From: Herbihabitans rhizosphaerae | Lineage (GTDB): Bacteria; Actinomycetota; Actinomycetes; Mycobacteriales; Pseudonocardiaceae | Length of the DNA stretch: 64,000 bases | NCBI RefSeq assembly: GCF_004216555.1 | Contig: NZ_SGWQ01000002.1 | Location: 155,219 to 219,218 of the forward strand | Direction of reading: 5' to 3' | Part shown: piece after piece, positions 10,105-21,999 of the stretch | Position numbering within the stretch: the stretch's first letter is position 1 | Layout of the letters: each line of letters starts with the position of its first letter | Program-made: the position numbers and the translations under genes | The notes under the pieces: generated by a model | Told to the model about the DNA's origin: nothing | What the model saw: the letters and a program-made list of their open reading frames with translations, nothing else | The model's database searches: none

Positions 10105-10680
10105 GTGTCAGGAGTGTCCGACGACGAGCTGCGCAGTGTCACGATCGGCGAGCTGAAACCCTTTGCCACCAAGGTGATCGTGGTGGACTACGACTCCGAG
10201 TGGCCGCGCGCGTTCGCCGAGGAGGAGGCGTGCGTCCGCGGTGCGCTCGGCGACGGCGCGCTGATGGTCGAGCACACCGGGTCGACCTCGGTGCCGGGCC
10301 TGCCGGCCAAGCCGATCATCGACGTGCTGCTGGTGGTGGCCGATTCCGGTGACGAGAGCGCGTACGTGCCGGCGCTGGAGGCGGCCGGGTACACGCTGCG
10401 GATCCGGGAGCCGAACTGGTTCGAGCACCGGATGTTCCACCGGCGGGTCGAGTACGGCGACGACCGGGACGTCAACCTGCACGTGTTCCCGTCGGGTGTG
10501 GAGGAGATCGACCGCATCCTGACGTTCCGGGATCACCTGCGCGCCAACGACTCCGACCGGGAGGAGTACGCGGCGGTCAAGCGTGATCTGGCCACCCGTG
10601 AGTGGAAGTTCGTGCAGAACTACGCGGACGCGAAGACGCCGGTGATCGAGGAGATCCTGCGGCGGGCGAAGGCCGACTGA
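10105..10680 (+). CDS. GrpB-family nucleotidyltransferase-like protein (UPF0157)
   Basis: A 191-residue protein with the UPF0157/GrpB signatures VEHTGSTSVPGLPAKPIIDVLLVV (helix plus Asp pair of a nucleotidyltransferase-like fold), a central FEHRMFHRR and a C-terminal REWKFVQNYADAKTPVIEEIL. Relatives also occur fused to dephospho-CoA kinase; the biochemical role is unresolved. GTG at 10105 follows GGAGGGAG at 10092-10099, so this start is well supported. It is 35 nt after aroE and followed by a perfect hairpin (10690-10710). Confidence 0.9.
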   Translation: MSGVSDDELRSVTIGELKPFATKVIVVDYDSEWPRAFAEEEACVRGALGDGALMVEHTGSTSVPGLPAKPIIDVLLVVADSGDESAYVPALEAAGYTLRIREPNWFEHRMFHRRVEYGDDRDVNLHVFPSGVEEIDRILTFRDHLRANDSDREEYAAVKRDLATREWKFVQNYADAKTPVIEEILRRAKAD

Positions 10681-10689
10681 GGACGTCGG

Positions 10690-10710
10690 AACCGTTGCGA
10701 CACAACGGTT
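10690..10710 (+). terminator. Perfect 8-bp inverted repeat, possible terminator and member of a dispersed family
   Basis: Arms AACCGTTG (10690-10697) and CAACGGTT (10703-10710) flank a CGACA loop, 10 nt after the GrpB-family stop. The stem is followed by only a short T-rich TTGG, so it would be a weak intrinsic terminator. The same core (CCGTTG-N5-CAACGG-like) recurs inside several genes of this window, so it may be a dispersed element rather than a dedicated terminator. Confidence 0.45.
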
Positions 10711-10802
10711 TTGGTGTGACAGCTGAACCGGCGGCGGAGTGAGGGTGGCCTTCACTCCCGAAATTCCTTGGCAGACAAGGGATTCGCGCGCATCGTGGAC
10801 GC

Positions 10803-11468
10803 ATGGAAGTTCTCCTGGTCGGTGTGTTCACGAGTGCCGGAGCGCTCGCGGGTGCGGGCGGACGTGTGCTGCTCGGCCGGTTACACCGCGGCACACGGGT
10901 CACGCCTGGGTGGTGCGAGGGCGCCACCGGTCTCCTGTGGACGGTCCTCGGGCTGCGCGTCGCCGGTGGAGGCGGGCCGCCGTGGTGGTGGCTGCCCGTG
11001 CCGCTCGCGCTCGCCTGGTTGGCCGTCCTGCTCACCGTCGTCGACCTGCGGCACCGCCGGCTACCCGACGCGCTGACGCTGCCGGCCTATCCGGTGCTGG
11101 CGGTGCTGATCGCGGTGGCGGCGGCCGGGGGAGCGGGCTGGCCGCTGGTGGCCAGGGCGGTCGCCGGTGCGCTGCTGTTCTGGGGCGTGCACGCGATGGT
11201 GCGCCGGCTCGTGCCCGGCTCGCTCGGTGCTGGTGACGTCAAGCTGGCCGGCGTGCTGGGCGCGGTGCTCGGCGTGCTCGGCTGGGCCGCGCTGGCCCTG
11301 GCCGCTGTCGGCGCGGCGGTGGTCACCCTGGTGCTGCTGCTCGCGGCACCGGCCCGCGTGTCGAGGCGGTGGCGCACGGGTGTCCCGCACGGTCCCGGCC
11401 TGCTCGCGGCGACCTGGCTGATCGCCGCGTTCCCCGGCGCGGCGCTGCTGTCGGAGGGGTGGCTGTGA
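10803..11468 (+). CDS. Type IV prepilin peptidase (A24 family)
   Basis: A 221-residue, highly hydrophobic aspartic protease of the GxGD type. The catalytic aspartates are D81 (VVDLRHRRLPDALTLP) and D145 (LGAGDVKLAG). The long N-terminal methylase domain of E. coli-type enzymes is absent, as is usual for actinobacterial/TadV-like forms. It would cleave class III signal peptides of Tad/Flp-type pilins or competence pseudopilins. No pilin genes are in the window. The gene has a rare TTA Leu codon (in GRLHRG), the codon read by bldA tRNA in streptomycetes. It precedes aroC by 63 nt. Confidence 0.88.
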   Translation: MEVLLVGVFTSAGALAGAGGRVLLGRLHRGTRVTPGWCEGATGLLWTVLGLRVAGGGGPPWWWLPVPLALAWLAVLLTVVDLRHRRLPDALTLPAYPVLAVLIAVAAAGGAGWPLVARAVAGALLFWGVHAMVRRLVPGSLGAGDVKLAGVLGAVLGVLGWAALALAAVGAAVVTLVLLLAAPARVSRRWRTGVPHGPGLLAATWLIAAFPGAALLSEGWL

Positions 11469-11531
11469 TGCCGGCGACCCGCGCGCCGCCCGCGACAAGC
11501 CGGCGGGTGGGCCACATGACAGGATCACGGG

Positions 11532-12724
<1,193 letters not shown>

Positions 12725-12728
<4 letters not shown>

Positions 12729-13246
12729 CCGGGCCGCGGCTGATCCTGGTCGGCCCGCCAGGGTCGGGCAAGAGCACGGTCGGCCGGCTGGCCGCCGAGC
12801 GGCTCGGGGTCGACCTGCGTGACACCGACGCCGACGTCGAGGCCGCCGTAGGCAAGGCGATCAGCGACATCTTCACCGAGGACGGCGAGCCGGCGTTCCG
12901 CTCGGCCGAGGAGCAGGCCGTTGCCACCGCGGTGCGCGAGCACTCCGGCGTGCTCGCGCTCGGCGGCGGCGCGATCCTGTCCGAGCGCACCAGGGCGGTG
13001 CTCGCCGGGCAGCGCGTCGCGTTCCTGAACGTCGGGCTGGGCGAGGGCGTGCGGCGCACCGGGCTGTCCACCGCCCGGCCGCTGCTGGCCGGCGTGAACC
13101 CGAGGGCCACCTTCAAGCAGTTGCTGGACGCGCGGCTGCCGCTGTACCGCCAGGTCGCCGCGATCGAGGTGGACACCGACGAGCGCACGCCGGACGAGGT
13201 GGTCGACGCCGTGCTCGCGGCGGTCGAAAACGTCGGTACCCCTTGA
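12725..13246 (+). CDS. aroK: Shikimate kinase
   Basis: A 173-residue P-loop kinase that phosphorylates shikimate with ATP. It has Walker [12 protein letters not shown] at ~9-19, the substrate Asp in [19 protein letters not shown] (shikimate Arg/Glu region), LGGGAIL and the lid RPLLAG. The GTG start overlaps the aroC stop by 4 nt. Length is typical. Confidence 0.96.
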
Positions 13247-13289
13247 TAGGACTGGGGTTCCGCTAGCGCCGACGTCGGGGAGGTGCCCG

Positions 13290-14414
13290 ATGACGACCGC
13301 AGAACCCGCCGAGCTGGAGCGCGCGCGGATGGTGGCGCACCGCTCGGCCGTCCAGGGCTTGACCGCCCGCGCGCCGATCAGCGGTGTCGGGGTGCTCGAC
13401 GTCGGCCTGCACGACGCGCCGGCCAGCTCCGCCGACATCGCGCTCGCCGTGCGGACCGGTGATCCGAGGGCGGCCGAGGATCCGAGTCTGGTGCGTGTGC
13501 TCAGCGTCCGCGGCGCGCCGCACCTGCACCGCCGAGCCGATCTGCCGAGATTGCGCGACGCGCTGCGGCCACGCGACGACCGAGACCTGTTGGCGCTGCT
13601 GGGTGGGCACGGCCCGGCGTTCGTCGAGTCCACTGTGGACACCCTGGCAATGGTGGACGAGGTCGTGGAGCTCATGCGCGCCAGATTCCCGGGGGAGCGG
13701 GCGAGCAAGGGCGAACTGTCCGGCGCGATCAGTCCGCACCTGCCGCCGCCGGCGCGCCCGTGGTGCGAAGGCTGTGGCTCGGCGCACGTGATCGAGGGGT
13801 TGTTCCGCGTCGGCACGCTGCTCGCCGGCATCGAATTCGAGTGGCGGGACCGGCGGCTGAGCTTCCTGCCACCGTCCACAATGGACAGCCAGGGCGGGGA
13901 CGCGGCGCTGGTGCGCGCGTTCGTCCACTACGCCGGGCCCGTGCACGAGGACGACCTGCGCACCTGGCTGGTCGCCGGCGCCGTGCCGCAGAAGCCGCCG
14001 TGGACGCCGCACGGCTGGGCCGACGTACGCGCCGAGTCGGAGCCGGTCCGGGTAGACGGCAATCGGCTCACGATGGCACCCGGTGCGTTGGCCGCCGCCG
14101 AGAAGGCACCCGCGCCGCCGGCCGCGCTGCTGCTCGCCCCGCGTGATCCGTATCTGCTCGGGCACCGCACGTTGCTCGTGCCCGACCGCGCGCTGGCGGG
14201 CCAGGTGTGGCGCTCGCCGGTGAGCGCCGGCGCGGTGCTGCTGGACGGCGAGGTGGCCGGCACCTGGCGGCCGCGCGCCTCCGGGAGCAAGATCACGCTC
14301 ACCGTCCAGACCGTGCATCCCTTCCCGCCGGACGTGCGCCACGACCTGGAGGAACAGGCCCAACTGATCGCCGAGACGCGCGGCGCGGGCGCGGCCGCCG
14401 TGGTGTGGGAGTAG
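13290..14414 (+). CDS. Winged-helix DNA-binding domain protein (HTH_42 / AlkZ-like family)
   Basis: A 374-residue protein matching the winged-helix HTH_42 (YcaQ/AlkZ-like) superfamily. It has an N-terminal helical region with PHLHRRADLPRLRDAL, a middle CEGCGSAHVIEGLFRVG and ALVRAFVHYAGPVHEDDLRTWL, and a C-terminal LLLAPRDPYLLGHRTLLVPD followed by a beta-rich wing. Some members are DNA glycosylases for alkylation or crosslink lesions. I do not see a clear Q-x-Q/D catalytic motif, so glycosylase activity is not claimed. A GGGGAGGTG ribosome-binding site precedes ATG 13290. It splits the aroK-aroB pair, which is usually contiguous. Two palindromes of the GTCCAC-W-RTGGAC family lie within it. Confidence 0.8.
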   Translation: MTTAEPAELERARMVAHRSAVQGLTARAPISGVGVLDVGLHDAPASSADIALAVRTGDPRAAEDPSLVRVLSVRGAPHLHRRADLPRLRDALRPRDDRDLLALLGGHGPAFVESTVDTLAMVDEVVELMRARFPGERASKGELSGAISPHLPPPARPWCEGCGSAHVIEGLFRVGTLLAGIEFEWRDRRLSFLPPSTMDSQGGDAALVRAFVHYAGPVHEDDLRTWLVAGAVPQKPPWTPHGWADVRAESEPVRVDGNRLTMAPGALAAAEKAPAPPAALLLAPRDPYLLGHRTLLVPDRALAGQVWRSPVSAGAVLLDGEVAGTWRPRASGSKITLTVQTVHPFPPDVRHDLEEQAQLIAETRGAGAAAVVWE

Positions 14415-16023
<1,609 letters not shown>

Positions 16024-16027
<4 letters not shown>

Positions 16028-17610
16028 CGCCCTCCAGACGCGGGCCGTCGAGTTCCTTATGGACGAGACGGCGGACCATCGGTGCCGTGGCGATCGCCGC
16101 GGGGCTGACGATGGCGTTGACCGGTGCGCTGCTCGCCGCGTGCACCGCGAGTGAGGCCTCACCTCAGGCCGATGGCACCAGACCGGCCGTGATCGGTGAC
16201 GACAGCGCGCAACCGACGCGGCCGGCCGCGCCAGCGCCGCCACCGCGCCCGGCCGAGACGCTCGGCACCGACCGGCAGCGGGCCAGCTCCGCCGTGGTGG
16301 CCGCGGGTGCCGCGGACGCGCCGTACAACTACGCGCCCGCGCTGATGGCCGAGGGCGGGCGGTACCGCATGTGGTGGTGCAGCCAACTCGGCGCCGCACC
16401 CCCGCCCGGCGACGACGTGCTCTACGCCGAATCGTCCACATTGGACGGTCCATTTAGGACGAACGGCGGCGCGCCCCCGGCGCCGGTGTTCTCCGGAAGC
16501 CCCGGCGGGTTCGACAAGGTGCACACCTGCGACCCGTCGGTGATCAAGGTCGGCGGCACCTACTATCTGTACTACACGGGTGCCGCCGGCGACCACGCGC
16601 GCGGCAACGCGATCGGCCTCGCGACGAGTCCGGACGGGATCACCTGGACGCGGGCGAACAACGGCGGGCAGATCCTCGCGCCGTCCAACGAGGTGCACCG
16701 GGAGAACATCTACGGCTCCGGCCAGCCGTCCGCGTTGTACCTGGACGGGCGGTTCTACCTGATGTTCACCGACACCACCGGCGCCGCCGCGGGGTGGAAC
16801 GGCGCCGGCCAGTTCGTGCTGCGCTCGCCCGACCCCGCGTTCGGTCGCGAGGTGGAATCCCTGACACCGCAAGGGTTCCGGACGATTCCCGGCACCGTGG
16901 GCAACCGGTCGCGGTCCATCGTGGACGCGTTCAGCGCGGACTGGATGTGGGTACCCGCACTGGACGCGTTCGCCGTGGCGCACGAAACGGACGGCGGCAC
17001 CACGATCACGTTCTGGGACCGGGACTTCCGCCGCCACCCGTACCACCCGGTGGTGGTGCGCGGTCCGTGGCAGGAGGGCCCCGGCCTGGCTCGCACGCCG
17101 CTCGGGCACGCGCCGCCGTCGGCAGACGGACCGTGCGACCGGGTGCCGGTCGACCTGGTGCGCTCGACGGCGAACACCGCCGCGCCGACCGACATGGTCC
17201 GCTTCGGCCTCGACCTCACCGGCACGCGCGCCTGCCGCGACCCGGCCGGCGCGCTGCGGGCGCTCGACGGGTTCGCCACGCCGTCGCCGCAGCGCACGGT
17301 CGACCTGGTGGCCGGCGGTGCGCTGGTGCGGGTGGAGCGGCGAGCCGTCGCCGACCGGCTGGCGGTGCGGATGCTGGAGCGGCGCCCCACCGTGCTGGAC
17401 GGCGTGCCGGTGGCGGCGCGTCTCGTGCGCGGCGCACCGGTCCGGCGGGCGGCCGGGCGCGGCACCGCCTTCCTGCTCGACGACGGCCGGCTGTGGCCGA
17501 TCGCGGATGCCGGCCTGATCACGGCGAACGAATCACCGGTCACCGAGATCATCGCGGCCGAGTGGGACGCGATCGCCAAGGGACCGGCGCTGGTCGTCGC
17601 CGCCGGCTGA
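16024..17610 (+). CDS. Secreted lipoprotein with predicted beta-propeller (glycosidase-like) fold
   Basis: A 528-residue protein with basic residues, a hydrophobic stretch and the lipobox GALLAAC, so lipidation on Cys near residue 40 is expected. A Pro/Ala-rich linker follows. The central domain has repeated blade-like units such as [41 protein letters not shown] and [17 protein letters not shown]. These resemble five-bladed propellers of GH32/43/62/68-type proteins, where the acidic residue at the start of a blade is often catalytic. The C-terminal third is unassigned. Coupled to aroQ by GTGA overlap, yet not an aromatic-pathway protein. Function unknown. Confidence 0.75.
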
Positions 17611-17633
17611 CGGGTCGTGGTACCCGTGGAGGC

Positions 17634-18207
17634 ATGACCGATGTGATCACCGGACCGACGCCGCAGATCGGCGTCGGCGTCGTGGCGTCCTTTCGACTTC
17701 GACCGGGACCGTGAGCTGTGGCGGTGGGTGCCCGGCGAGGTGACACCGCACCTGTCCCGCACCGCGTCGACCACCGATCGCGAGGCGCTCGCCCTGGTGT
17801 CAGCGCTGAACCAGCCGGACGTGCTGCGCCGCCCGACCCGCGAGGTGCTGGAACTGGGCGTGCGGGCGGTGGTGTACCTGTGCACCGCGTGCAGCTTCGT
17901 CGGTGGTGTCACCGGCGAGCGCGCGCTGCGGCAGGCGCTGCTGGACGAGGGCGCGGAGTCGGCCACCACGACGTCCGGCGCGGCGGCCGACGCGCTGCGC
18001 GCGGTCGGTGCCCGCAGGATCGCGGTGGCGCACCCGTACGTCACGTCGGTCGGCGAGCGGCTGAGCACCTTCCTCACCGAGTCCGGGTTCGAGGTGCTGG
18101 CCAGTCAGGGGCTCGGGCTGCAGCCGGCGGAGATCTCGGCCGTGCCGTACTCGCGAGTGTGCGATCTGGTCAGGGAGAGCGACGGGCCAGCGGTTGCTCG
18201 ACGTTAG
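17634..18207 (+). pseudogene. Maleate cis-trans isomerase / Asp-Glu racemase-like gene, frameshifted and 3'-truncated
   Basis: ATG 17634 opens MTDVITGPTPQIGVGVVASF. The frame then breaks; deleting one T in CCTTTC (about 17690-17693) restores the continuation DFDRDRELWRWVPGEVTPHLSRT and ~160 further residues (VVYLCTACSFVGGV, RRIAVAHPYVTSVGERL). These match the Asp/Glu-racemase-like maleate isomerase/arylmalonate decarboxylase family. The reading then stops at 18207, about 50 residues short of the family length, before the second catalytic-Cys block. The 3' end overlaps the convergent membrane-protein gene by 4 nt. The frameshift could be a sequencing error; the truncation could not. Confidence 0.75.
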
Positions 18208-18641
18208 GCGTCCTTCGGCGTGGCCTTGGCGTGCCGGGCGGGACGGCGTGCCGGCCGGAGTCGTTGTCCCACAACCATTCCGAGCCACGCCGGCACCATC
18301 ACCAGGAGCGCCGTGAAGGCCGCGCCGCTGGTCAGCGCCGCGCCCAGCTCGCCGGCGTCGGACTGGTCGACCAGCGTGGCCTTGCCGATCACCCGCAGGA
18401 TGCCGGCGATGGGCGCGGCGACCAGTCCGGCGTAGAACCAGCGGTAGAAGTCCATGTCGTGTTTGAGCAGCGCGTCCACACCGGCCCACAGCGCGGCCGC
18501 CGCGACCAGGACGGCGAGTGCCACTGCCGGCAGCACGGTGGGCAGGGCGCTCGGATCCCGCGCCACGAAGTAGGCGCGCAGCGTCTCCACCACGGCGTGC
18601 AGAACGCCGAGGATCGCACCGCGAACGAGCCAGGACCGCAT
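18204..18641 (-). CDS. Small four-helix membrane protein (B-4DMT transporter-like)
   Basis: A 145-residue protein with about four hydrophobic segments: RGAILGVLHAVVETLRAYF, the Ala/Val-rich segment near 35-55, FYRWFYAGLVAAPIAGILRV, and one near 105-125. It ends in a basic tail (RLRPARRPARHAKATPKDA). Length and topology resemble the actinobacterial B-4DMT family, annotated as multidrug-transporter-like, but the similarity is recalled, not computed. Its stop overlaps the end of the racemase pseudogene, and a GTTGT-CCC-ACAAC repeat lies in its coding sequence at 18263-18275. Confidence 0.65.
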   Translation of the reverse strand: MRSWLVRGAILGVLHAVVETLRAYFVARDPSALPTVLPAVALAVLVAAAALWAGVDALLKHDMDFYRWFYAGLVAAPIAGILRVIGKATLVDQSDAGELGAALTSGAAFTALLVMVPAWLGMVVGQRLRPARRPARHAKATPKDA

Positions 18642-18700
18642 CGCGCAAGCCTAGGTGACAAAGGAGGTGTGGTCACGACGCCCCATCTAGACTCGCTGAC

Positions 18701-19810
18701 ATGCCCGAGCCACACGCCCGTCGCCGCGACGCCCTTCGCGCCGAGCTCTCCGAACAGGGACTCGACGCGCTGCTGGTCGTCAACCTGCTCAACGTCCGCT
18801 ACCTCACCGGTTTCACCGGGTCGAACGCCGCACTGCTGGTGCGCGCGACCGATCACGCCGGGGCCGAGGACGGCACGATCTTCTGTACGGACGGGCGGTA
18901 CCTCACGCAGGCCGGCCGCCAGGTGCCTGACCTGCAGCAGGTGATCGAGCGGCAGAGTGCGGAGGCGCTGGCCACCCGGGCCGGCAAGGATACCGCTGCC
19001 TACGGGCGCACCGGGTTCGAGAGCCAGCACGTCACGGTCGACGGCCTTGACGTGCTGGGCTCCGCCGCCGAGGGTGTCGAGCTGGTCCGGGCGCCGGGCC
19101 TGGTCGAGCGGCTGCGGCAGGTGAAGGACGACGCCGAGGTGGAGGCGCTGCGGATGGCCTGTGCGGCGGCCGACCGCGCGCTCGCCGGCCTGGTGCGGCA
19201 CGGCAGCCTGCGTCCCGGGCGCACCGAGCGCGAGGTCGCCCGCGAGTTGGAAGACCAGATGCTGGATCACGGCGCCGCCAAGCCGGCGTTCGAGACGATC
19301 GTGGCGGCCGGGGCGAACTCCTCGATCCCGCACCACCGGCCGACCGACGCTCCGTTGCGCGTCGGCGACTTCGTGAAAATGGACTTCGGCGCCGTGGTCG
19401 ACGGCTACCACTCGGACATGACCCGCACGGTCGTGATCGGCCAGCCTGCCGACTGGCAGCGCGAGATCTACGACCTGGTCGCGGCCGCGCAGGCGGCGGG
19501 ACGGGCGGCGCTGCGGGTCGGCGCCGGGGTGCGCGAGGTGGACGCCGCGTCCCGCGAGGTGATCGAGAACGCCGGCTACGGCGAGCAGTTCCTGCACGGC
19601 CTCGGCCACGGTGTCGGCCTGGACATCCACGAGGCGCCGGCATTGTCGAAGACCGGCGACGGTAGACTCGCCGCCGGTATGGCGGTCACCGTGGAACCCG
19701 GCGTGTATCTGGCTGGCAAGGGCGGCGTCCGCATCGAGGACACGCTCGTGGTGCGCGAGGGCGACCCGGAGCTCCTCACCCTGACCACCAAGCAACTGGT
19801 TGTCGTGTAG
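18701..19810 (+). CDS. pepQ: Xaa-Pro peptidase (M24B family, PepQ-like)
   Basis: A 369-residue metallopeptidase with a pita-bread C-terminal domain. Metal ligands can be seen in VKMDFGAVVDGYHSDMTRTV (two Asp), LHGLGHGVGLDIHE (His), VTVEPGVYLAG (Glu) and GVRIEDTLVV (Glu). The N-terminal creatinase-like domain starts ARRRDALRAELSEQGLDALLV. It is predicted to release N-terminal residues before proline. It lies 42 nt before efp; this pepQ-efp-nusB order is conserved in actinobacteria and joins proline-peptide handling with polyproline translation. Confidence 0.92.
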   Translation: MPEPHARRRDALRAELSEQGLDALLVVNLLNVRYLTGFTGSNAALLVRATDHAGAEDGTIFCTDGRYLTQAGRQVPDLQQVIERQSAEALATRAGKDTAAYGRTGFESQHVTVDGLDVLGSAAEGVELVRAPGLVERLRQVKDDAEVEALRMACAAADRALAGLVRHGSLRPGRTEREVARELEDQMLDHGAAKPAFETIVAAGANSSIPHHRPTDAPLRVGDFVKMDFGAVVDGYHSDMTRTVVIGQPADWQREIYDLVAAAQAAGRAALRVGAGVREVDAASREVIENAGYGEQFLHGLGHGVGLDIHEAPALSKTGDGRLAAGMAVTVEPGVYLAGKGGVRIEDTLVVREGDPELLTLTTKQLVVV

Positions 19811-19852
19811 TCGATCACGCGCGGCGGCCTAAAACGACAGAGAGACCAACCC

Positions 19853-20416
19853 GTGGCTTCGACCAACGACCTGAAGAACGGCCTCGTGCTGAACCTCGAC
19901 GGCCAGCTCTGGACCGTCACCGCGTTCCAGCACGTCAAGCCGGGCAAGGGCGGCGCGTTCGTGCGCACCACCCTCAAGCACGTGCTGTCCGGAAAGGTTG
20001 TCGACAAGACCTTCAACGCCGGCACCAAGGTCGACACGGCCACGGTCGACAAGCGGTCGATGACCTACCTGTACCGCGACGGCGCCGACTTCGTGTTCAT
20101 GGACGGCGACACCTTCGACCAGATCACGATCCCGGCGGAGACCGTCGGCGACGCGGCCAAGTTCATGCTGGAGAACCAGTTGGCCGTCGTCGCGGTGCAC
20201 GAGAGCACCCCGCTGTTCGTCGAGCTGCCGACCTCGGTCGAGCTGATCGTCGAGCACACCGACCCGGGTCTGCAGGGCGACCGGTCCACCGGTGGCACGA
20301 AGCCGGCCACTCTGGAGACGGGCGCGGAGATCCAGGTTCCGCTGTTCCTGAACTCCGGCGAGAAGGTGAAGGTCGACACCCGCGACGGCCGGTACCTGGG
20401 ACGAGTCACGTCCTAG
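19853..20416 (+). CDS. efp: Translation elongation factor P
   Basis: A 187-residue factor that relieves ribosome stalling at polyproline sequences. The three-barrel organisation fits. The tip loop of domain I reads [21 protein letters not shown], with a Lys between glycines; the C-terminal OB domain has the family signature around [28 protein letters not shown]. No modifying enzymes (EpmA/B, EarP) are nearby. GTG start; the stop TAG shares its last base with the nusB GTG. Confidence 0.97.
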   Translation: MASTNDLKNGLVLNLDGQLWTVTAFQHVKPGKGGAFVRTTLKHVLSGKVVDKTFNAGTKVDTATVDKRSMTYLYRDGADFVFMDGDTFDQITIPAETVGDAAKFMLENQLAVVAVHESTPLFVELPTSVELIVEHTDPGLQGDRSTGGTKPATLETGAEIQVPLFLNSGEKVKVDTRDGRYLGRVTS

Positions 20417-20835
20417 TGGGAGCTCGCAGCAAGGCGCGCAAGCGCGCTGTCGACATCCTCTACGAGGCGGATGTTCGCAAGGTCGACGCCGTCACGATGG
20501 TGAGCGAGCGGGTCGGTTCACCCGACGTGCCGCCGGTGAACGACTACACGGTCACCTTGGTCGAGGGCGTCGTGACCAACCGGGACCGGATCGACGAGCT
20601 GCTCGCCGAGCACTCGGAGAGCTGGGCGCTGGACCGGATGCCGAAGGTCGATCTCGCGGTGCTGCGGCTGGGGCTGTACGAGCTGCTGTGGGCCGACGAC
20701 GTGCCGGATCCGGTGGCGATCGACGAGGCGGTGGCGATCGCCAAGTCGCTGTCCACCGACGACTCGCCGCGGTTCGTCAACGGCGTGCTCGGCCGGATCG
20801 CCATGATCGCCGACCAGCTCCGCGCCACCCGCTGA
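20416..20835 (+). CDS. nusB: Transcription antitermination factor NusB
   Basis: A 139-residue all-helical protein starting RSKARKRAVDILYEADVR, with LDRMPKVDLAVLRLGLYELLW and PVAIDEAVAIAKSLSTDDSPRFVNGVLGRI, the standard NusB signature. Together with NusE (S10) it binds boxA RNA in rRNA leaders and supports antitermination. The GTG start overlaps the efp stop by one base. Confidence 0.96.
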   Translation: MGARSKARKRAVDILYEADVRKVDAVTMVSERVGSPDVPPVNDYTVTLVEGVVTNRDRIDELLAEHSESWALDRMPKVDLAVLRLGLYELLWADDVPDPVAIDEAVAIAKSLSTDDSPRFVNGVLGRIAMIADQLRATR

Positions 20836-20839
20836 GATC

Positions 20840-21967
20840 ATGACAGCCGTGCGGCGGCTGATCATTCCACTGGCGATCGCGCTGGTGGCGTGCGCCGCGC
20901 CTGCCGAACGGCCGGCGCCGTCCCCGCCATCGCAGGCGGCTCCCGTGTGCGTGCCGGTCAAGGAGCCGCGCACGGTCGAGGACCTGAACGCGGTGGTCGC
21001 CGGGTACCGCGAGGTCGAGGGCTTTCAGGGCGCCGACGTGGGCGCGGAGGTGACCCTGCAGGACGGCCGGCGGCTGTGGGTGTTCGGGGACACCGTGCGT
21101 GCGCCGAACTTCGCCGGCCAGCGGTTCACGCACAACTCGATGCTGATCTTCGGGCCGGCCTGCGCCACCGTGGTGATCCCGCCGGACCGGGGCGCGATGA
21201 TGCCCGACCGGCCGGACGGCGTCGGCTACTGGCCCATGTCGACCGGCGTGGTGCACCGGGGCGACCATGACCTCGTAGGCGTTGCGGCACAACGGGTTCG
21301 CACCGGAGCGAGCGCGCTGGAGTTCACCCATCTCGGGCCGGCGTTCGCGTTGTTCGAGGTGCCGCGCGGCGGTATGCCGAGGCTCGTGCGGATGCGCGAC
21401 ATGGGGCCGGACGACCCGGACAAGTCACACCCGACCTGGGGTGCGGCGACCGCCGTCGCGGGCGATTGGGTGTACGTCTACGGCACGGCCACTCCTGGTG
21501 CGCCCAAGGCGTTCGGATGGTCGTTGCGGGTGGCGCGGGTGCGTATCGAGGAGATCGAGAACCCGGCCGGCTGGTCCTATTGGGACGGTCGGGCGTGGCA
21601 GCGCGACGCCGGCCGGGCCGCCGAGGTGATCCCGGCGACCGGGGGAGTGTCACAGACGCTGTCGGTGTTCTCGCGGGACGGCACCTGGTACGCGCTGAGC
21701 AAGAAGGACGACTTCCTCGGTGAGGACTTGGTGGTGTGGCGCGCGCCCTCGCCGACAGGGCCGTTCACGCCGAGCCCGCCGCTGGCCAAGATCCCGTCCG
21801 ACATCGAAGCCGGACGGATCCAGTATCTCGCGCTGGCGCACCCGGACCTGCTCCCGGAGCCCGGGAGCGTCGTGGTCTCGGTGTGCCAGAACTTCACCGA
21901 CCTGCGGCGGCTCGGCGACCGGCCTTACCTGTACCGACCGAGGTTTCTCCGCGTGCGGCTGCCCTGA
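20840..21967 (+). CDS. Lipoprotein with DUF4185-like beta-propeller domain
   Basis: A 375-residue protein with a short signal and lipobox ALVAC (Cys18), then a Pro/Ala linker and a predicted five-bladed propeller: GAEVTLQDGRRLWVFGDTV, HNSMLIFGPACATVVIPP, WPMSTGVVHRG, WGAATAVAGDWVYVYGTATP, QTLSVFSRDGTWYALSKKD. These resemble DUF4185 and glycosidase-like extracellular proteins. It follows nusB by 4 nt, so it may ride on that transcript. One dispersed repeat (CGTTG-CGGCA-CAACG, 21280-21294) interrupts the coding sequence as V-A-A-Q-R. Catalytic role unknown. Confidence 0.75.
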   Translation: MTAVRRLIIPLAIALVACAAPAERPAPSPPSQAAPVCVPVKEPRTVEDLNAVVAGYREVEGFQGADVGAEVTLQDGRRLWVFGDTVRAPNFAGQRFTHNSMLIFGPACATVVIPPDRGAMMPDRPDGVGYWPMSTGVVHRGDHDLVGVAAQRVRTGASALEFTHLGPAFALFEVPRGGMPRLVRMRDMGPDDPDKSHPTWGAATAVAGDWVYVYGTATPGAPKAFGWSLRVARVRIEEIENPAGWSYWDGRAWQRDAGRAAEVIPATGGVSQTLSVFSRDGTWYALSKKDDFLGEDLVVWRAPSPTGPFTPSPPLAKIPSDIEAGRIQYLALAHPDLLPEPGSVVVSVCQNFTDLRRLGDRPYLYRPRFLRVRLP

Positions 21968-21999
21968 GCTTGATCAAGTCAAGGCAGCCCGCGCGTTGT

